This document shows, piece after piece, positions 59,649 through 64,000 of a stretch of 64,000 nt of DNA; positions within the stretch are counted from its first letter, which is position 1; each line of letters opens with the position of its first letter. Below the pieces are notes generated by a model that had not been told where the DNA came from, did no database searches, and saw only the letters and a list, made by a program, of their open reading frames with translations. Origin of the DNA: Mobilicoccus caccae. GTDB taxonomy: Bacteria; Actinomycetota; Actinomycetes; Actinomycetales; Dermatophilaceae. The DNA is taken from NCBI RefSeq assembly GCF_030161635.1, contig NZ_BSUO01000001.1:2895199-2959198 (forward strand), in the 5' to 3' direction. The position numbers and the translations under genes are program-made.

Positions 59649-60566
59649 GTGGACCGCATGGACATCATCGAAGTGGCGGGTCTGCGCAAGAGTTACTCGG
59701 GCCGCGCCGTGGTCGACGGGATCGACCTGACCGTCCGCGAGGGCGAGGTGCTCGGCATCCTCGGCCCCAACGGAGCCGGCAAGACGACGACCGTCGAGCT
59801 GATCGGCGGTCTGCGCCCCCGCGACGGCGGATCGGTGCAGGTGGCCGGCTTCGACCCGACCCACGAGGATCGCGTACTCCGTGAGCTGCTCGGGATACAG
59901 CTGCAGGAGGCCCGGCAACCGGCCAAGATCACCGTGCGTGAGGCGATCGACCTCTACCGCACCTTCTACCGGGCTCCCCGCGACACCGCAGAGCTCTTGG
60001 CCCGGTTCGGTCTGACCCGGCATGCCGACACCAGATTCGAGCACCTCTCCGGTGGCCAGCGGCAGCGTCTGTCGGTCGCCCTCGCCCTGGTCGGCCGGCC
60101 GCGGATCGCCATCCTCGACGAGCTGACCACCGGCCTGGACCCGGCGGCCCGGCGCGAGATCTGGCGGTTCCTCGTCGATCTCAAGGCAGACGGCCTGACG
60201 ATCGTGCTCGTCACCCACTCGATGGAGGAGGCCCAATTCCTCTGCGATCGGGTCGCGATCGTCGCCGAGGGCAGGATCACCGCTCTCGACAGCCCGGCCG
60301 AGCTGGCCCACAGTGGAGGGCACACGCTGATCTGCTTCACCACGGACCAGCCGCCGTGCACCCTCGACGGGCTGCACGACCTGCCCTCCGTCCGGGAGGT
60401 GACGGTGACGGGATCACGGGTCGCGGTGCGCACCACCGCCAGAGGCCCCGAACAGGTACTCGCGTACCTCACGCGCGCCGACATCCGGTTCGACGGACTG
60501 CGGATCACCGGCCCCACCCTCGACGACGCCTACCTGGCCCTGACCGCCGAGGAGGTCGACCGATGA
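59649..60566 (+). CDS. ABC transporter ATPase (drug/lipid exporter type)
   Basis: Predicted 305-residue ATPase. Walker A GPNGAGKTTTVELIGG, signature LSGGQRQRLSVALALVG, Walker B AILDELTTGLDP, and the H-loop VLVTHSMEEAQFL. Note Leu where DEPT is usual (ILDELTTGLDP). The C-terminal extension matches DrrA/CcmA-type exporters. The GTG at 59649 has GGGGGGA upstream; ATG 59658 is an alternative. Four-base overlap with the permease gene. Confidence 0.88.
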   Translation: MDRMDIIEVAGLRKSYSGRAVVDGIDLTVREGEVLGILGPNGAGKTTTVELIGGLRPRDGGSVQVAGFDPTHEDRVLRELLGIQLQEARQPAKITVREAIDLYRTFYRAPRDTAELLARFGLTRHADTRFEHLSGGQRQRLSVALALVGRPRIAILDELTTGLDPAARREIWRFLVDLKADGLTIVLVTHSMEEAQFLCDRVAIVAEGRITALDSPAELAHSGGHTLICFTTDQPPCTLDGLHDLPSVREVTVTGSRVAVRTTARGPEQVLAYLTRADIRFDGLRITGPTLDDAYLALTAEEVDR

Positions 60567-61315
60567 GCACCCGCCGGCCCTTCACGGCGTTGCTCGGCAA
60601 CGAGACTCGCCTCCTCGCCCGCGAGCCGGGCCCGATCATCTGGGCCGTCCTGCTGCCGCTCCTGGCGGCCGTCATCACTCCCCTGGTCCCTCCCGTGGCG
60701 GCTCCGCGGCCGTTCCTGGACGGGCTGAGCTTCGCCCAGGTCTACCAACCGGTGCTGGTGCTCTTCACCTCCTCCGTGCTCGCGCTGCAGGTGCTGCCCA
60801 CGATCGTCACGCAGTACCGCGAGCACGGAGTGCTGCGACGGTTACGCACCACGCCGGCTCCGGCCTGGCAGCTCCTCGCCGCGATCGTGGTCCTGGTGCT
60901 CGGTCTGAGTCTGGGCATGTCGTTCGTCCTCGTGGTGGTGCCGGCGCTGCTCGGCCTTCCTCTTCCGGCGAATCCGGCCGCCTTCGCCCTCACGGCCACG
61001 TTGGCCGCGCTGTCGTTCCTGGCCGTCGGTGCCCTGTTGTGCGGGATCGCCCGCACCTCCCGGGTCGGGGCCGGCCTCGGCGGGTTCGTCGCCGCCTGCA
61101 TGTGGTTCATGGCCGGGATGTGGGTCCCGCGGGCGCTGTTCCCTCCGGCCCTGACCGCCGTCGCCGACCTCACTCCCGGAGGCGCCGCCGCCGACGGGAT
61201 GCTGCGGGCGATGTCGGGGCAGTGGCCCGGTCCCGCCTCCATGGCGATCCTGCTCGTCTGGACGACGGTCGCATCAGCCGTGGCCGCCCGCACCTTCCGG
61301 TTCGAGGCGCCATGA
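60563..61315 (+). CDS. ABC-2 type permease
   Basis: Predicted 250-residue membrane protein with six helices of the ABC-2 export type (FTALLGNETRLLAREPGPIIWAVLLPLLAA... and FVAACMWFMAGMWVP). Works with the ATPase of the gene before it. Substrate unknown; the coupled two-component system suggests a response to an envelope-active compound. Stop overlaps the kinase start (ATGA). Confidence 0.85.
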   Translation: MSTRRPFTALLGNETRLLAREPGPIIWAVLLPLLAAVITPLVPPVAAPRPFLDGLSFAQVYQPVLVLFTSSVLALQVLPTIVTQYREHGVLRRLRTTPAPAWQLLAAIVVLVLGLSLGMSFVLVVVPALLGLPLPANPAAFALTATLAALSFLAVGALLCGIARTSRVGAGLGGFVAACMWFMAGMWVPRALFPPALTAVADLTPGGAAADGMLRAMSGQWPGPASMAILLVWTTVASAVAARTFRFEAP

Positions 61316-62517
61316 CCCACGTCGTGCAGTCCCGGACGCCCGGTCCACGGCACGCTCCTTCGGGGCCGCCGCTGGGCCGGGCGTTGGCGTGGACCCCGTA
61401 CGTGCTGCTGGCCCTGGCGTTCATCGGTGTCGCGGCGGTCGACACCCGCCCTCGTGGCTCCGTCTGGTTCGCCTCGGTGCTCGGCCTCACAGCGGTGACG
61501 GTCGCGCTGCGACTGTGGTGGGGGCATCGGGCACGGTCCAGGCGGGCACTGGTGGCCTGCTTCGTGCTGAACCTGCTGCTCACCCTGGGCCTGCTGACCC
61601 TGAGCCCACTGTTCGGCGTGTACGCGTTCGTCGGCTACCTGGACGCCGTCGCGGTCTTCTCCGGAGCCGCCCAGCCCGCCGCTCTCGTCGCCGCGGCCTC
61701 GCTCAACGCCCTGGCCCAGTCGGGAGGGCCGCAGGGGGCGCTGGAGCGGCCGGTCCTCTTCGCGCTGCTGCTCGTCGTCAACGGCGCCCTGGCGGTCTTC
61801 ATGGTGCAGGTCGACGGCCATCGACAGCGGACGGTGACCCGCCTCGAGCAGGCCCTGGCCGACCTGCAGGAGGCCGAGCGGGTCAACGCCGAGCTCCGCG
61901 ACCAGGTGGTCCGGCAGGCCCGGGAGTCCGGCGCCTTGGAGGAGCGGCAACGGATCTCGCGCGAGATCCACGACACCGTCGCCCAGGGACTCATCGCCCT
62001 CCTGCGCCAGATCGAGGCGGCCGCCGAGGCGACGACCGTGCAGGACTCCCGAGGACATCTCGGCGACGCCGACGCCACGGCCCGAGAAAGCCTGGGCGAG
62101 GCCCGCCGTGCCGTGGCCGCGCTGGCCTCCCCGAGGTTGGACGAGACCGATCTGCCGGGGGCTTTGCGGACCCTCGTGGCCGGGTGGTCCGCCTCCAGCG
62201 GTGTGACGGTCGAGTTCGAGGTCGTCGGACGGCCGGTCGACGGCGCTCACGACGCCGACCTGCTGCGGGTGTGCCAGGAGGCGCTGTCGAACGTGGCGCG
62301 GCACGCTCGGGCCGCCCGCGTCGACGTGACCCTGGCCTACCTGTCCGGCGACATCCGATTGACGGTCCAGGACGATGGAACCGGGCTGCCTCGACCTCAC
62401 CGGGAGGGGTGCGGCCTGCCCGGCATGCGTCACCGGATGTCCGCCGCGGGCGGCTCCCTCACCCTGCAGACTCGTGAAGGAGGCGGCTGCGTCCTGACCG
62501 CGGCCATCCCACGATGA
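61312..62517 (+). CDS. NarL-type sensor histidine kinase
   Basis: Predicted 401-residue kinase. The N-terminal half has five or so membrane helices and no large external domain. The HisKA_3 domain has the phospho-acceptor His in ERQRISREIHDTVAQGLIALL. The ATPase domain has CQEALSNVARHARAARV and GTGLPRPHREGCGLPGMRHRM. It is translationally coupled to the permease and regulator genes by 4-base overlaps. Confidence 0.9.
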   Translation: MTHVVQSRTPGPRHAPSGPPLGRALAWTPYVLLALAFIGVAAVDTRPRGSVWFASVLGLTAVTVALRLWWGHRARSRRALVACFVLNLLLTLGLLTLSPLFGVYAFVGYLDAVAVFSGAAQPAALVAAASLNALAQSGGPQGALERPVLFALLLVVNGALAVFMVQVDGHRQRTVTRLEQALADLQEAERVNAELRDQVVRQARESGALEERQRISREIHDTVAQGLIALLRQIEAAAEATTVQDSRGHLGDADATARESLGEARRAVAALASPRLDETDLPGALRTLVAGWSASSGVTVEFEVVGRPVDGAHDADLLRVCQEALSNVARHARAARVDVTLAYLSGDIRLTVQDDGTGLPRPHREGCGLPGMRHRMSAAGGSLTLQTREGGGCVLTAAIPR

Positions 62518-63215
62518 GCACCGACGACCCACGCCCACGATCTCGCGCCGAGGACCTCGCCGACGCGACTGATCCGGTCGTCCCGGCGCTCTCCGCCGAG
62601 CGCGTGGTCCGGCTCGTCGTCGTGGACGACCATCCGGTGGTCCGCAGCGGGCTGGTCGGCATGTTCGAGGCCGAGGCGGGCATCGAGGTCGTGGGGCAGG
62701 CCGCCGACGGACGCGAGGCCTTGGTGGTCATCGACGCGACCCGGCCCGATGTGGTGCTGCTGGATCTGCGGATGGCCGGCGGGGACGGGCTCGACGCGAT
62801 CGTCGCTCTGCGCGCCGGAGGTCGCACCACCCCGCGCATCCTCGTGCTCACCACCTACGACACCGAGCGCGACATCCGCACCAGCCTCGAGGCCGGGGCC
62901 GACGGCTACCTGCTCAAGGACGCCCGCCGTAGCGAGTTGGTGCACGCCGTCACCGAACTCGCTGCCGGCCGACCGGTGCTCACGGCCGAGGCGCTCGCCG
63001 TGCTGGCCCACCGCCGCACCGAACAACACCTCACCGAGCGCGAACTGGCGGCGCTGCGCCTCGTCGCCGAAGGCCTCACCAACAGCGCCGCCGCGGCCCG
63101 CATGCACGTCGGTGAGGCCACCATCAAGACCCACCTCAATCACGCCTTCGCCAAGCTCGGCGTCAACGACCGCGCCGCCGCCGTCCGCGTCGGCTACCAA
63201 CGCGGGCTCCTCTAG
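62514..63215 (+). CDS. LuxR/NarL-family response regulator
   Basis: Predicted 233-residue regulator. A 30-residue extension leads the receiver (RLVVVDDHPVVRSGLVGMF, phospho-Asp in VVLLDLRMAGGDGLDA, YLLKDARR). The LuxR helix-turn-helix is LTERELAALRLVAEGLTNSAAAARMHVGEATIKTHLNHAFAKLGV. It probably controls its own ABC exporter operon. Nothing clear lies between its stop and the next gene. Confidence 0.92.
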   Translation: MSTDDPRPRSRAEDLADATDPVVPALSAERVVRLVVVDDHPVVRSGLVGMFEAEAGIEVVGQAADGREALVVIDATRPDVVLLDLRMAGGDGLDAIVALRAGGRTTPRILVLTTYDTERDIRTSLEAGADGYLLKDARRSELVHAVTELAAGRPVLTAEALAVLAHRRTEQHLTERELAALRLVAEGLTNSAAAARMHVGEATIKTHLNHAFAKLGVNDRAAAVRVGYQRGLL

Positions 63216-63285
63216 AAGGTGCCGATCCCGCCGTCTTCCGCCGCTGATCGACGGGACCGATCGGCAGCCACCTAGTCTCGTGCGG

Positions 63286-64000
63286 GTGATCACTCTCGAC
63301 ATGTACGCGGACGTGCTCTGCCCCTGGGCCTACATCGGGCTTCGGCGGCTGGGCCTGGCTCTGGAGGAGGTCGGGCACGACGTCGAGGTGCGCTGGAAGC
63401 CCTACCTCATCGACCCCTCCGCCCCGCGTCCGTCCGAGTCGTTGGACCAGGTCCTCGGGGATGCACGCGCCTGGGAGGACCTGCAGGACCGGACGCCCGC
63501 CGGCGGTTCCCGCAGCGATCGCACGTTCGAGGTCCGTCGGCTGGCGGCCGACCTCGGCATCGGACCGGGATGGGGTCCACGGTGGCGCGCCAACAGCTGG
63601 GGCGCCCAGCGTCTGATCACCGCGGCCGGGCCGGCGGGGCCGGAACTCCAGTGGACTGTCGCAGAGGAGTTGTTGCACGCCCACTTCGTCGCCGGATGCG
63701 ACGTGGCACGACTCGACGTGCTGGACCCGATCGCCGAGCGCCACGGCCTCCCGCGTCCGCGCCCTTCGGTGGACGGGGTCGACGCCCCGGCCTACCTCGA
63801 GCCGGGCGACGACCTGCGCGACGACCCGCTGGAACGAGCGACCAGGGAGGCGCTCCTGACCGGCCGCGCCCTCGGTGTGCAGAGTTCCCCGACGTTCGTG
63901 CAGGCAGATCGGATCGTCGCGGCCGGCGCGCAGCCGCCCGAGATCCTCGCCGAGGCGATCGCGGCCCTCACACCGGCGCGGGAGGTGCCGGATGAGGTCC
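63286..64000 (+). CDS. DsbA-family FrnE-like oxidoreductase (cut at window end)
   Basis: Partial: 238 codons with no stop before the window edge. The GTG at 63286 gives VITLDMYADVLCPWAYIGLRRL, the DSBA-like thioredoxin fold with C-P-W instead of CxxC, as in FrnE (2-hydroxychromene-2-carboxylate isomerase-like) proteins. The cis-Pro strand is GVQSSPTFV. Length already near that of the family (about 210-240). Function in thiol redox is inferred. Confidence 0.85.
   Translation, partial: MITLDMYADVLCPWAYIGLRRLGLALEEVGHDVEVRWKPYLIDPSAPRPSESLDQVLGDARAWEDLQDRTPAGGSRSDRTFEVRRLAADLGIGPGWGPRWRANSWGAQRLITAAGPAGPELQWTVAEELLHAHFVAGCDVARLDVLDPIAERHGLPRPRPSVDGVDAPAYLEPGDDLRDDPLERATREALLTGRALGVQSSPTFVQADRIVAAGAQPPEILAEAIAALTPAREVPDEV

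Overview
This is a high-GC chromosomal window from an actinobacterium. Support comes from a DtxR/IdeR-type metal regulator with all ligands, an XPB helicase with a separate helicase-associated protein, an M13 peptidase, DUF3027, DUF3263 and DUF6421 proteins, a lone groEL under CIRCE control, and frequent GTG/TTG starts with ATGA/GTGA overlaps. A Micrococcales lineage (Dermatophilaceae/Intrasporangiaceae-like) is my guess only. No phage, transposase, CRISPR array or tRNA/rRNA gene was found.

Layout. 0.1-5.4 kb (minus): small membrane protein, SbcC-like ATPase, SbcD-like nuclease, secreted NlpC/P60 hydrolase with a structured leader. 5.8-9.7 kb: DtxR regulator, a probable small RNA with C-rich loops and its own promoter and terminator, a small hypothetical, a citrate synthase behind a CRP-type site, serC. 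10-14.6 kb (minus): purine permease, DUF3027, cold-shock protein, fatty-acyl-CoA synthetase. 15-23.4 kb: helicase-associated protein, M13 peptidase, MazEF-type pair, acetyltransferase, HMG-CoA-lyase-like enzyme, XPB helicase. 23.5-28.9 kb: secreted S33 peptidase, then a response regulator, histidine kinase and HtrA protease in translational coupling. 29-31.6 kb: EamA transporter, HD protein, DUF4031-Nudix protein. 31.7-37.3 kb: ROK repressor followed by a sugar ABC operon. 37.5-44.2 kb: groEL, DUF3263, ung, SGNH hydrolase, SRPBCC protein, DUF2339 protein. 44.3-48.3 kb (minus): DUF6421, SDR, threonine aldolase. 48.6-57.8 kb: a selenium/formate region with a selenocysteine formate dehydrogenase, its FeS and membrane subunits, an OFA-family MFS carrier, a rhodanese-like protein and selD. 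57.9-64 kb: a toxin-antitoxin pair, a reductase, an ABC exporter with a two-component system, and a DsbA-family protein cut by the window edge.

How genes work together. The main functional unit is the formate region. The catalytic subunit has an in-frame TGA at 49240 at the selenocysteine position, a bacterial SECIS-like hairpin directly after it, and selD about 4.7 kb beyond the end of that gene. Electrons would pass from the catalytic subunit through the four-cluster FeS subunit to the NrfD-type membrane subunit, and the OFA-family carrier may bring in formate. selA, selB and tRNA-Sec are not in the window.

Caution on sequence quality. At least eleven single-base deletions, nearly all in runs of C or G, break otherwise well-conserved genes (purine permease twice, DUF3027, a small peptide, the sensor kinase twice, HtrA, the sugar permease, the SGNH hydrolase, DUF2339, selD). 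Adding one base to each run restores the expected frame. I therefore treat these genes as probably intact in the organism and give coordinates for the corrected gene.
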